A model generated the notes under the pieces. The model saw nothing but the letters and a program-made list of their open reading frames with translations. It did not search any database and was not told the DNA's origin. From CAZKTF01 sp964555565 (lineage in GTDB: Bacteria; Planctomycetota; JAJSAM01; JAKLKS01), in contig CAZKTF010000060.1 of assembly GCA_964555565.1 (NCBI GenBank), positions 1 to 16,136 of the forward strand: 16,136 nt of DNA, written 5' to 3'. Positions 7,852 through 15,012 of the stretch are shown piece by piece. How positions within the stretch are numbered: the first letter of the stretch is position 1; each line of letters begins with the position of its first letter. Both the position numbers and the translations under genes were made by a program.

Positions 7852-8858
7852 GCCGTGACCCCCCTGGAGCCCCGGACGAGCCACACGATCCCCCCGGGCA
7901 GGCTCGCCAGGACCACCACCACGAAGTAGGCGACGGACAGCGCGACCGCCTCCTGCTTCTCGACGCCGACCTGGGCGAAGAGCCCGACGTAGGCCAGCTC
8001 CCGGACCCCGATCCCGGCCACCGTGACCGGCGCCATGGTGGCCACGGCGATGAGCGGGATGAAGACCGCGAAGGCGAGCGGCGAGACCAGGGCGAGGGCC
8101 GGGGACCCCATCGACCAGGCGAGGAGGACGACGCAGGCCACCTCGCTCGCCTGGTAGGCCAGCGAGACCAGGAAGGCCGCCGCCACGGTGTGCGGGTGCT
8201 CCCGGTACACCGCCACCGCCCCCATGAACCGCGCGACCTGGGCGCGGAGCCTCGCCCCGAGCCCGCTCCCGCCCTCCTCCCCCGCCACGCGCCGACGCGC
8301 CCTCCGGGAGAGGAGGAAGAGGTTCGCCCCGACCCACCCGGCCAGGAGGACGAGGCAGACCCAGAGGAGCCGCACCTTCTCGCCGCCCAGCGTCACCGTG
8401 AAGTGCTCCACGGTGTTGGCCGCCATGGCGAAGGCGATGAGCCCGCCGAGCCCCACGTCCCGGTCGAGGAAGACCGACGCGAACCCCCGCGCCCCGCCCC
8501 CCGCCTCCCGCGCGACGCCGAGCGCGCGGATCCCGTCCCCGCCCACGGTGCCCGGGAGGAAGAGGTTGGCGAACATCCCGACGAAGTAGACCTCCACGAG
8601 GCGGCGGAGCGGCGGGCGGGTCCCGAGCGGGGCCACGAGCAGCCCCCACCGCCAGGCGGACAGCACCTGCCCCCCCGCGTAGATCGCCGCCGCCCAGGCC
8701 ACGGCGGGGAGCGGGAGGTTCCCCAGGCTCTCGGCCACGCGGTCGCGGAGGCTCCACCCCGCGTAGGCGAGGAGCCCCGCGCCCACGGCGAAGCGGAGCA
8801 GGGTCTTCCAGGGGACCCCCGGCGCCCGGCCCGGCCCCGACAGGGCGGTCTCTCCCAC
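7848..8858 (-). CDS. Flippase-like LPG-synthase TM family protein (UPF0104, PF03706 type)
   Basis: A 336-aa integral membrane protein with roughly seven to eight hydrophobic segments (for example 20-36, 52-66, 150-165, 185-205 and several between 228 and 330). Family hallmarks are NLFLPGTVGGDGIRA (98-112) and APVTVAGIGVRELAYVG near the C-terminus. Related proteins are the transmembrane part of lysylphosphatidylglycerol synthase and many uncharacterised genes beside lipid-linked glycosyltransferases, where a flippase role has been proposed. The start chosen is a GTG at 8858 giving MGETALSG; no strong Shine-Dalgarno precedes it, so the start is tentative. It is the first gene of the minus-strand cluster, overlaps the GT2 gene by 4 nt, and is divergent from the GT-C gene 49 bp away. 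Transport of the lipid-linked sugar is inferred from context. Confidence 0.88.
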   Translation of the reverse strand: MGETALSGPGRAPGVPWKTLLRFAVGAGLLAYAGWSLRDRVAESLGNLPLPAVAWAAAIYAGGQVLSAWRWGLLVAPLGTRPPLRRLVEVYFVGMFANLFLPGTVGGDGIRALGVAREAGGGARGFASVFLDRDVGLGGLIAFAMAANTVEHFTVTLGGEKVRLLWVCLVLLAGWVGANLFLLSRRARRRVAGEEGGSGLGARLRAQVARFMGAVAVYREHPHTVAAAFLVSLAYQASEVACVVLLAWSMGSPALALVSPLAFAVFIPLIAVATMAPVTVAGIGVRELAYVGLFAQVGVEKQEAVALSVAYFVVVVLASLPGGIVWLVRGSRGVTA

Positions 8859-8907
8859 GGGCGGAATATCGGCAGCCGCCCCCGCCGGGTTCCCGAGATT
8901 CGGGGCG
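8859..8907. promoter_or_regulatory. Divergent promoter gap between flippase-like and GT-C genes
   Basis: This 49-bp gap must serve both divergent starts. It holds two inverted repeats: GGGCGG (8859-8864) with CCGCCC (8876-8881), the first arm directly next to the GTG start, and CCCGA (8892-8896) with TCGGG (8900-8904) just before the ATG. They could be operator sites or mRNA hairpins, but are short. No clear -35/-10 pair is visible. Confidence 0.3.
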
Positions 8908-10548
8908 ATGGGGCGCCCCGCCGGGACCGTGATCGCCGTCGCCGCGGCCGCGTTCCTGCTCGCCCTCCCCTGGCTCGGGGCCTTCCCCCTCGTGGATCCC
9001 GACGAGGCGTTCTACCCGGCCACGGCGGCCGAGGGCCTGGACCGGGGGGCGCCGCTGGACCTCTCCTTCAACGGGCAGCCCCGCTGGGACAAGCCGATCC
9101 TCTCCTACGCCCTCGTCGAGGGGTCCTTCGCCGTGCTCGGGCGGGGCGAGGCCGCCGCGCGGCTCCCCTCGGCCCTCTGCGGCGCGGCGCTCGTCGCCCT
9201 GGCGGGTCTCGCCGCGGCCCGCGTCGCCGGTCCCCGGGCGGGGGTCCTGGCCGCGGGGGTCCTCGGGACGACCCTCTTCCACCAGTTCTTCTCCCGGGCG
9301 GCCCACCCGGAGATGCCGCTCGTGCTGGGGATCGTGGGCGCGGAACTGGCCGCGGGGCTGTGGTTCGCGCTCCCGGCGGACGGGAGGCCGCGCGGACTCC
9401 CCCTCCTGGCCGGGCTCGCCATGGGCTGGGGCACGCTCGCGAAGGGGCCGGTGGCGCTCGTCCTCCCCGCGCTCGCGCTCGCGACGACGCTCGCCCTCGC
9501 GGGCGGCACGGTGCCCGGGGCGTGGCGCCGCGCGCTCCGGCCCGCGGCGGTGGCCCTGGGCGTGGCGCTCGCCGTGGCCGTCCCCTGGTACGCCGCCATG
9601 GCCGCGCGCCACGGGCCGGAGTTCCTCCGGGTGGCGATCCTCGAGCAGAACGTGGAGCGTTTCGCGATCGACCGGTACCGCCACCCCGGGAGCGTGCTTT
9701 TCTTCGTCCCCTACCTGCTCGGGGGGCTGCTCCCCTGGACCGGGTTCCTCCCCGGGGCGCTCTCTGTCCTGCGCCGCGGGGACCCGGCCCCGCGCGAGCG
9801 GTTCCGCCTGTTCCTCGCGGTCGCCGCGGGGACGGCCCTCGTCTTCTATTCCCTCTCCGCGTCGAAGCTCGCCAACTACGCGCTCGTCGTCTTCCCGCCT
9901 CTGGCGATCCTGCTCGCGCTCCGGATCGACGACTTCCTCGGCGGGGACGGCGGCCGGGCGGCGTTCCGGGTCGCGGGGGGGGTCCTCCTCGCGGCGGCCA
10001 CGGCGCTGGCCGTGGCGGGCGCCGTGCTCCTCTCCCCGGACGCCCCGGGAGAGGCCGCGGAGCACGTCGCGCGGGACTACCCGCTCGACGCCGCGGGGCT
10101 CGCGACGGCGCGGGCCGGGGTCTACGCGGTCGCGGCGCTCCTCGGCGCGGGGGGGGCGGCGGCGATCCTCGTCGGGGATCCCCGGGCGCGGGCGGCCGCG
10201 CTCGCGACCGCGGGGGCCGGGACGCTCCTCCTCCTCCTCGGGTCCGCCGCTCCCCTGGACGGCGACGCCCGGCCCTGGAAGCGGTTCGCCGAGGAGGTCC
10301 GGCGGGAGGGAGGGCCCGGGGACGCGGTCGCCGTCTACCGCCGCCGGCTCCCCTCGGTGACCTTCTACCTGGGGCGCCCGGTGGAGTGGCCGGCGACGGC
10401 CGAGGAGCTGGCGGAGTTCCTCCGCGGCCCGGGGCCCCGCTGGCTCATCCTCTCCGAGGAGCACCTCCCGCTCCTGCGGGACCTCCCCTCGACCGACCTC
10501 CGGGACGAGGGGGCGGGGTACCGCCTCCTGCGGAAGCCGGGAGGCTGA
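8908..10548 (+). CDS. GT-C glycosyltransferase, ArnT/PMT type (GT83-like)
   Basis: A 546-aa polytopic membrane enzyme that uses polyprenyl-phosphate sugars to glycosylate an acceptor on the outer face of the cytoplasmic membrane. After an N-terminal membrane span the first external loop carries LVDPDEAFYPATAAE with the acidic cluster Asp30, Asp32 and Glu33 typical of the PMT/ArnT fold, then NGQPRWDKPILSYALVEG (Lys62-Pro63), equivalent to the KPPL motif. Further hallmarks are SRAAHPEMPL, MGWGTLAKGPVALVLP, VPWYAAMAARHGPEF and SASKLANYALVVFPPLAILL. About ten or more hydrophobic segments are followed by a small soluble C-terminal domain (from about residue 455). It is divergent from the flippase-like gene. 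Its 3' end overlaps the convergent RluA gene by 104 bp. The acceptor (lipid A, protein or glycan) is unknown. Confidence 0.92.
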   Translation: MGRPAGTVIAVAAAAFLLALPWLGAFPLVDPDEAFYPATAAEGLDRGAPLDLSFNGQPRWDKPILSYALVEGSFAVLGRGEAAARLPSALCGAALVALAGLAAARVAGPRAGVLAAGVLGTTLFHQFFSRAAHPEMPLVLGIVGAELAAGLWFALPADGRPRGLPLLAGLAMGWGTLAKGPVALVLPALALATTLALAGGTVPGAWRRALRPAAVALGVALAVAVPWYAAMAARHGPEFLRVAILEQNVERFAIDRYRHPGSVLFFVPYLLGGLLPWTGFLPGALSVLRRGDPAPRERFRLFLAVAAGTALVFYSLSASKLANYALVVFPPLAILLALRIDDFLGGDGGRAAFRVAGGVLLAAATALAVAGAVLLSPDAPGEAAEHVARDYPLDAAGLATARAGVYAVAALLGAGGAAAILVGDPRARAAALATAGAGTLLLLLGSAAPLDGDARPWKRFAEEVRREGGPGDAVAVYRRRLPSVTFYLGRPVEWPATAEELAEFLRGPGPRWLILSEEHLPLLRDLPSTDLRDEGAGYRLLRKPGG

Positions 10549-11551
10549 TCCCGATCGAGTCGAGCACGCGCCGGAGCTCCCCGGGAAGCGGCGCCTCCAC
10601 GCGGAGCGGCTCCCCCGTGACCGGGTGGCGGAGGGCCACCGCCCGCGCGTGGAGGAACTGCCGCCACAGCCCGTGGCGCCTCCGCGCCTCCTCGTTGCGC
10701 GCGCGGTCGCCATAGGTCGGGTCCCCGAGGACCGGGTGGCCGAGCGCGGCCATGTGGGCGCGGATCTGGTGGGTGCGGCCCGTGTGCGGCCGGGCCTCCA
10801 CGAGGGCCAGGCCCCGTGCCTCGGCCAGGACGCGGTAGGAGGTCCGGGCCGCGAGCGCCCCGCGTCCCCCCGCGTGGACCTTGGGCCCCCTCCCGGTCAC
10901 GAACTCCTCGCGCCGGAGCGGGAGGTCCACCACGCCCTCCGGCGGCCGGGGCACGCCCAGGAGGAGGGCCAGGTAGGTCTTCTCCACCTTCCGCAGGCGC
11001 AGCGCCGCGACGAGGCCCCGGAGCCCCTCCGCCGAGAGCCCCACGAGGACCACGCCGGAGGTGTCCCGATCGAGCCGGTGCGCCAGGGCGGGGCGGAAGG
11101 TGTGGGAGCCGCGCGCGGGGAACCGCCGCAGCACGGCGTCGATGAGCGTGGGCTCACCTACGGCCCCCGGGGTCGGGCTTCCACCGGAAGCCCGACGAGT
11201 CCCCGGGGACCCCCCCTCGTGGACCAGCAGCCGCGCGGGCTTGTTGACCGCGAGGACGTCGGCATCGCGGTAGAGCACCTCGAGGGGAGGCGCGGCGGGC
11301 GCGGCGCGCCCGACGCCCTTCCCGGGCCCGCGGAGGTCGGCGAGGCGCCGCTCGCCGAGGAACAGCGTCACAGCGTCCCCCGTCTGGAGCCGGTCCTCGG
11401 GCGCGGCGCGGCGGTCGTTCACCACGACCTGGCGCGTGCGGAGGAGCTTGAACACCAGGGAGAAGGTGGCCCGCGGGAGGTACTTGCGGACGAACCGATC
11501 GACGCGCTGTCCGGCGTCGTCCCTTCCGATCGCGAGCTGGAGCCCGGGCAT
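10445..11551 (-). CDS. RluA-family 23S rRNA pseudouridine synthase (RluC/RluD-like)
   Basis: Isomerises specific uridines to pseudouridine in rRNA. The 368-aa protein begins with an S4 RNA-binding domain (DDAGQRVDRFVRKYLPR through the VVVNDRRA and GDAVTLFL motifs, residues 11-66). Next come VLAVNKPARLLVHEGG and the catalytic loop HRLDRDTSGVVL with catalytic Asp161, then RPHTGRTHQIRAHMAALGHP and GDPTYGD. Two oddities stand out. About 20 residues rich in Gly, Pro and Ser are inserted just after VHEGG, encoded by a long palindrome (11165-11208). The last ~35 residues (ASAGGGTPPPRPGG...) are low complexity and lie antisense to the end of the GT-C gene, suggesting loss of the original stop. The ATG at 11551 has no clear Shine-Dalgarno but is the natural family start. 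Which uridines are modified cannot be told. Confidence 0.93.
   Translation of the reverse strand: MPGLQLAIGRDDAGQRVDRFVRKYLPRATFSLVFKLLRTRQVVVNDRRAAPEDRLQTGDAVTLFLGERRLADLRGPGKGVGRAAPAAPPLEVLYRDADVLAVNKPARLLVHEGGSPGTRRASGGSPTPGAVGEPTLIDAVLRRFPARGSHTFRPALAHRLDRDTSGVVLVGLSAEGLRGLVAALRLRKVEKTYLALLLGVPRPPEGVVDLPLRREEFVTGRGPKVHAGGRGALAARTSYRVLAEARGLALVEARPHTGRTHQIRAHMAALGHPVLGDPTYGDRARNEEARRRHGLWRQFLHARAVALRHPVTGEPLRVEAPLPGELRRVLDSIGISLPASAGGGTPPPRPGGRSRGGPAGAGGAPRRG
11165..11208. repeat. Nested palindrome inserted in-frame in the rluA-family gene
   Basis: A perfect 11-bp stem, GTCGGGCTTCC (11172-11182) and GGAAGCCCGAC (11186-11196), has a 3-base loop. It is flanked on both sides by CCCCGGGG (11165-11172 and 11201-11208). 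It encodes a Gly/Pro/Ser/Arg stretch at a place where RluC/RluD relatives have only a short loop, so it looks like a mobile palindromic element accepted in frame. Confidence 0.65.
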
Positions 11552-11695
11552 GGAAGACGGGAATGGTAGCGCGCGCCTCCGCCGCCGCCCTCCCCCGGCC
11601 CGAAACGACCCTTGTGGACCATCCCGTGCCGGAGCCCACCCGCAAGGCGAGGAATGCCGTCCTGCTTCTGGGGAGGATCCCGGGACAAGTGAACC
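11552..11695. other. Intergenic gap between TPR-CHAT gene and rluA-family gene
   Basis: In this 144-bp stretch I see no gene, no T-run terminator and no convincing promoter. Both flanking genes run on the minus strand, so transcription from the CHAT gene could continue into the pseudouridine synthase gene. Confidence 0.4.
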
Positions 11696-14600
11696 CTACT
11701 CCGGCAGCCCCCACAGCACCCAGGCCGCCCAGTACCGCGGGTGCTTCCACTTCTCCTGCGCGCGGACGAAGGACTGTGCCTCCCGTAGCGCCGCCGCGGC
11801 GCCCTTGCCCGAGTTCCACAACTCGTAGAACTTCACCATCAGAGCCTTCGTCGCCTCGTCGTCCACCTTCCAGAGGCTCACGAGGACCCGCGGCGCCCCC
11901 GCGAACATGAACGCCCTCGCAAGTCCCAGGATCCCCTCGCCCCGGACGACCTTCCCCTTCCCCGTCTCGCAGGCCGAGAGCACCACCAGGTCCGCGGGCA
12001 CCTTCATCCGGAAGACGTCCAGGACCGACAGGAACCCGTCGTCCTCCCCCGAGGGCGCCATCGCGAGCGAAGAGAACATCGGCCTCTCCGCGTCCAGCAC
12101 CCCGTGGCAGGCCAGGTGCACCGCCCGCCAGCGGGGCCTCTTCGCGAGGGTGCCCTTCAGCGCCCCCTCCGTCGCCTCCGTTCCGAGCAGCGTCACCGTC
12201 CCCACGGCCTTCGCCTCTTCCCGGGTGGCGGGGAGCGGCGAGAGGCCCCACGCACCCGACCGCAGCGATGCGACCGTTACACCCTCGGCCTTCCTTCCGT
12301 AGTCCGGGTCCCCGAGCGCCAGCACGCCCTCGCCGCGCCTGTCCCTGTCGTCGAGAAGAATGCCGTACGTCGTGCCCGACGGCACGTAGACGATCTCCTT
12401 CTCCGGCGCGATCAACGCGAAGGGCACGTAGGACAGCGCGCCGTCGGGCGACAGGAGCAGCCGTGTCGTTTTCGCATCGAGCAGCAGCGGGTCGATCACC
12501 ACCTTGCGCAGCGCCGCGACCGCGGCCCCGGGATCGACCGCGCCGTCGTCGGCCTTCAGGGCGGCGCACGCCGCCTCGACGTCGGCCGTCTTGCCGAGCC
12601 TGACGATCCGCGCATCCTTCTCCGTCACGACCAGCGCGATCGAACCGCCATAGGTGGATCTCCTGAGGTCGTCGCCCATCAGCCGGTACAGCACCAGTGC
12701 CTCGCCCCCGCGGAGCCGCCCGCGGATCGCGTCGAGCGAGTCCGCCCTGGGGTACGCCACGTTGGCGATCGCCTTCGCCTCGCGCTGGATCCGCTCGACC
12801 GCGTCAAGCATGCCCTTCTGCGCCGCGTAGAACTCCGCCTCCGCCTTCTTCGAGGCCTCGGCGTCGCTGCCCTGGACGGTGCGGCGCAACGCGTTGGCAG
12901 CGACGGTCTGGCGGACCCGGGCCGTGCGTTCCGCCTCCGCGAGCGAGGGCGAGAGCGAGGCCTGCGCAACGGAATCCCGCACCTTCAGCGCTTCGAGCAA
13001 TGCGCCGGCGCGGCCGCTCTCCAGGAAGAAGAGCGCCGCACCCGCGTCCGGCAGAGCAACCGCCGCCGCGGCACCGACGTCAAAGCCCCCGGAGAGCAGC
13101 CCGCGCGCCGATGCGCCCTGCTCTTCGGAAACTCCGCGGACGAGGCCCGACATGGCCGCGATCGCCTGCCGCGCGGAGTCGATCGCCTCCCGGAACCGGC
13201 CGGCGGCGCGGTGGATATCCGCGATCCCCGAGAGTGCGTGGACGACCGTGTCGAGCGCCCCGATCGCCCTCCCGGCCGCAAGCCCGCGCTCCCGGAACTC
13301 CAGCTCCTTCGCGTAGTCCCCCAGACTCTGGTGGATGTTGGCGATGTTCCCGAGGGTCCTGGCGACCCCCGCGCGATCCCCGAGTTCCTCCATGAGCTTC
13401 AGCGCGCGCTCCTGGTAGTCGATCGCCTTCGCGTGGTCCCCCAGACTCTGGTGGATGAGGCCGATGTTCCCGAGGGTCGTGGCGACCCCCGCCCGATCCC
13501 CGACACCCTCCTTCAGCTTCAGCGCGCGGTCCTCGTAGTCCAGCGCCTTCGCGTAGTCCCCCAGGCAATCGTGGATGGTGCCGATGTTCCCGAGGGTCAA
13601 GGCGACCCCCGCCCGGTCCCCGAGACCCTCCTTCAGCTTCAGCGCGCGCTCCTGGTAGTCCAGCGCCTTCGCGTAGTCCCCCAGACTCTCGTGGATGGCG
13701 CCGATGTTCCCGAGGGTATTGGCGACCCCCGCGCGGTCCCCGACACTCTCCTTCAGCTTCAGCGCGCGCTCCAGGTAGTCCAGAGCCTTCGCGTAGTTCC
13801 CGAGGTAGATGTGAATACCGCCGATGTTCCCGAGGGTCCGGGCGACCTCCGCCCGGTCCCCGAGCTCCTCCTTCAGCTTCAGCGCGCGCTCCTGATAGTC
13901 CAGCGCCTTCGCGTAGTCCCCGAGTTCGGAGTGAACGTTGCCGATGCTCCCGAGGGTCTTGGCGACATCCGCGCGTTCCCCGAGTTCCTCCATGAGCTTC
14001 AGCCCGCGCTCCCCGAAGTCCAGCGCCTTCGCGTAGTCCCCGAGGTCGAAGTGAATGGTGCCGATGTTCCCGAGGGTCGCGGCGATCCACCTCCGGTCCC
14101 CGAGTTCCTCCCAGAGCTTCAGCGCGCGCTCCTGGAAGTCCAGCGCCTTCGCGTAGTCCCCCCGACTCTGGTGGATGCTGCCGATTCTCTCGAGGTTCCA
14201 GGCGACCCCCCACCGGTACCCGAGGTCCTCCATGAGCTTCAGCGACCGCTCCTGGTAGTCCAGCGCCTTCGCGTAGTCCCCCAGATCCCTGTGGATGCTG
14301 CCGATGTCCCCGAGGGCCGTGGCGACCCCCGCGCGGTTCCCGCGGCGATCTTCGACGTCGAGCCGGTGGGACCAGGCCTCAAGAGCCGTCCGGAAATCGC
14401 CCCGCGAACCCGCGGACACTCCTTGCTCGTCGAAACCCCTCGCCGCGCGCTTGAGCCAGCCCGGAGCCTCCGCCCACTTCGCGACCTCGCCGAAGGCGGT
14501 TGCGCTCTCCTCGAGGCGGTTCAGCCCGCGGAGCGCGAATCCTCGGCCGAGGCCGAGACGGACGGCGACGACGTCGCCTCCGGCGGGCTTCGCCGCGTCG

Positions 14601-15001
14601 ATCGCCGCCAGGGCCTCGGCCCACTGTCCCGCCAGCAACGCCGCGTTCGCGGCATCGAGCGCCTTGCGGGCCTCGGCGTCGTAGGGCCTCGCCCGGTGCG
14701 CCGCGAGGTAGTCTGGTAGTTTCTCCGTGTCCTTCCGCGGCGCTGCCGTTGCGAAGGCCGCCGCCGCGTCTTGCTCGCCCCGGGCGCAGAGGTCGTCCGC
14801 GACGATCCAGGGGTCGGGTTCGTCCCTGGCGGCAAGGATCTTGAGCCGCGGCTCGTCCTTCGCCTTCCATGCCTCGAGGACGGCGGCGACGGCCTCGTCC
14901 TCGGTCATGGGCTTCGGCGGCGCCGGGGCCGGCGGCTTGTCCTGCGCCAGGGCCGGGGCGACGGCGGCGGCGAGGATCAGGATCGCGAGGGTCGGACGCA
15001 T
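11696..15001 (-). CDS. Exported TPR-CHAT caspase-like protease, complete copy
   Basis: A 1101-aa protein. Residues 1-19 (MRPTLAILILAAAVAPALA) are a classic signal peptide with an ALA-Q cleavage site, followed by a Pro-rich linker. An alpha-helical region with irregular repeats (about 30-220) leads into roughly ten TPR units of exactly 40 residues (about 227-620; consensus GDYAKALDYQERALKL). A helical connector (about 620-780) precedes the C-terminal CHAT domain, a clan CD caspase/separase-like peptidase, with catalytic His966 in HLACHG and Cys1011 in LSACETGKG; the end KHPRYWAAWVLWGLPE is typical of CHAT. The ATG at 15001 is chosen because GGGAGG lies about 5 nt upstream and it starts the signal peptide. 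It begins 11 nt after the stop of a paralogous gene, so the two form an operon. The TPR array probably binds a partner or substrate; the target is unknown. Confidence 0.93.
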   Translation of the reverse strand: MRPTLAILILAAAVAPALAQDKPPAPAPPKPMTEDEAVAAVLEAWKAKDEPRLKILAARDEPDPWIVADDLCARGEQDAAAAFATAAPRKDTEKLPDYLAAHRARPYDAEARKALDAANAALLAGQWAEALAAIDAAKPAGGDVVAVRLGLGRGFALRGLNRLEESATAFGEVAKWAEAPGWLKRAARGFDEQGVSAGSRGDFRTALEAWSHRLDVEDRRGNRAGVATALGDIGSIHRDLGDYAKALDYQERSLKLMEDLGYRWGVAWNLERIGSIHQSRGDYAKALDFQERALKLWEELGDRRWIAATLGNIGTIHFDLGDYAKALDFGERGLKLMEELGERADVAKTLGSIGNVHSELGDYAKALDYQERALKLKEELGDRAEVARTLGNIGGIHIYLGNYAKALDYLERALKLKESVGDRAGVANTLGNIGAIHESLGDYAKALDYQERALKLKEGLGDRAGVALTLGNIGTIHDCLGDYAKALDYEDRALKLKEGVGDRAGVATTLGNIGLIHQSLGDHAKAIDYQERALKLMEELGDRAGVARTLGNIANIHQSLGDYAKELEFRERGLAAGRAIGALDTVVHALSGIADIHRAAGRFREAIDSARQAIAAMSGLVRGVSEEQGASARGLLSGGFDVGAAAAVALPDAGAALFFLESGRAGALLEALKVRDSVAQASLSPSLAEAERTARVRQTVAANALRRTVQGSDAEASKKAEAEFYAAQKGMLDAVERIQREAKAIANVAYPRADSLDAIRGRLRGGEALVLYRLMGDDLRRSTYGGSIALVVTEKDARIVRLGKTADVEAACAALKADDGAVDPGAAVAALRKVVIDPLLLDAKTTRLLLSPDGALSYVPFALIAPEKEIVYVPSGTTYGILLDDRDRRGEGVLALGDPDYGRKAEGVTVASLRSGAWGLSPLPATREEAKAVGTVTLLGTEATEGALKGTLAKRPRWRAVHLACHGVLDAERPMFSSLAMAPSGEDDGFLSVLDVFRMKVPADLVVLSACETGKGKVVRGEGILGLARAFMFAGAPRVLVSLWKVDDEATKALMVKFYELWNSGKGAAAALREAQSFVRAQEKWKHPRYWAAWVLWGLPE
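11922..12137. repeat. 216-bp tract identical to 15254-15469 (downstream CHAT copy)
   Basis: By eye every base matches the paired tract at an offset of 3332. The tract covers the codons of catalytic His966 and Cys1011. Homology continues with a few mismatches down to about 11831, then falls sharply on both sides. Confidence 0.9.
13201..14400. repeat. 120-bp tandem repeats encoding TPR units
   Basis: About ten copies of a 120-bp unit run in perfect register with no insertions or deletions; the central copies (13321-14280) are most alike and the outer ones are diverged. Each encodes one 40-residue TPR. Blocks such as CAGCGCCTTCGCGTAGTCCC and GCCGATGTTCCCGAGGGT recur almost unchanged, whereas bases between them vary at set positions. 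This points to expansion by unequal recombination or slippage followed by focused divergence. Confidence 0.93.
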
Positions 15002-15012
15002 CCACGCCTCCC

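Noticed and set aside
8190..10715. 841-codon plus-strand frame overlapping the GT-C gene
   Set aside because: Arg/Pro/Gly-rich, out of frame with the clearly coding GT-C protein and antisense to the flippase-like gene.
13201..14400. Possible CRISPR array because of regular repeats
   Set aside because: The period is 120 bp without unique spacers, and the repeats are in-frame coding sequence for TPR units.
12104..14719. 871-codon plus-strand frame with repeating RVVPQTLVDVADVPEG units
   Set aside because: The repetition is the mirror of the TPR-coding repeats on the minus strand; no start signal or family match.
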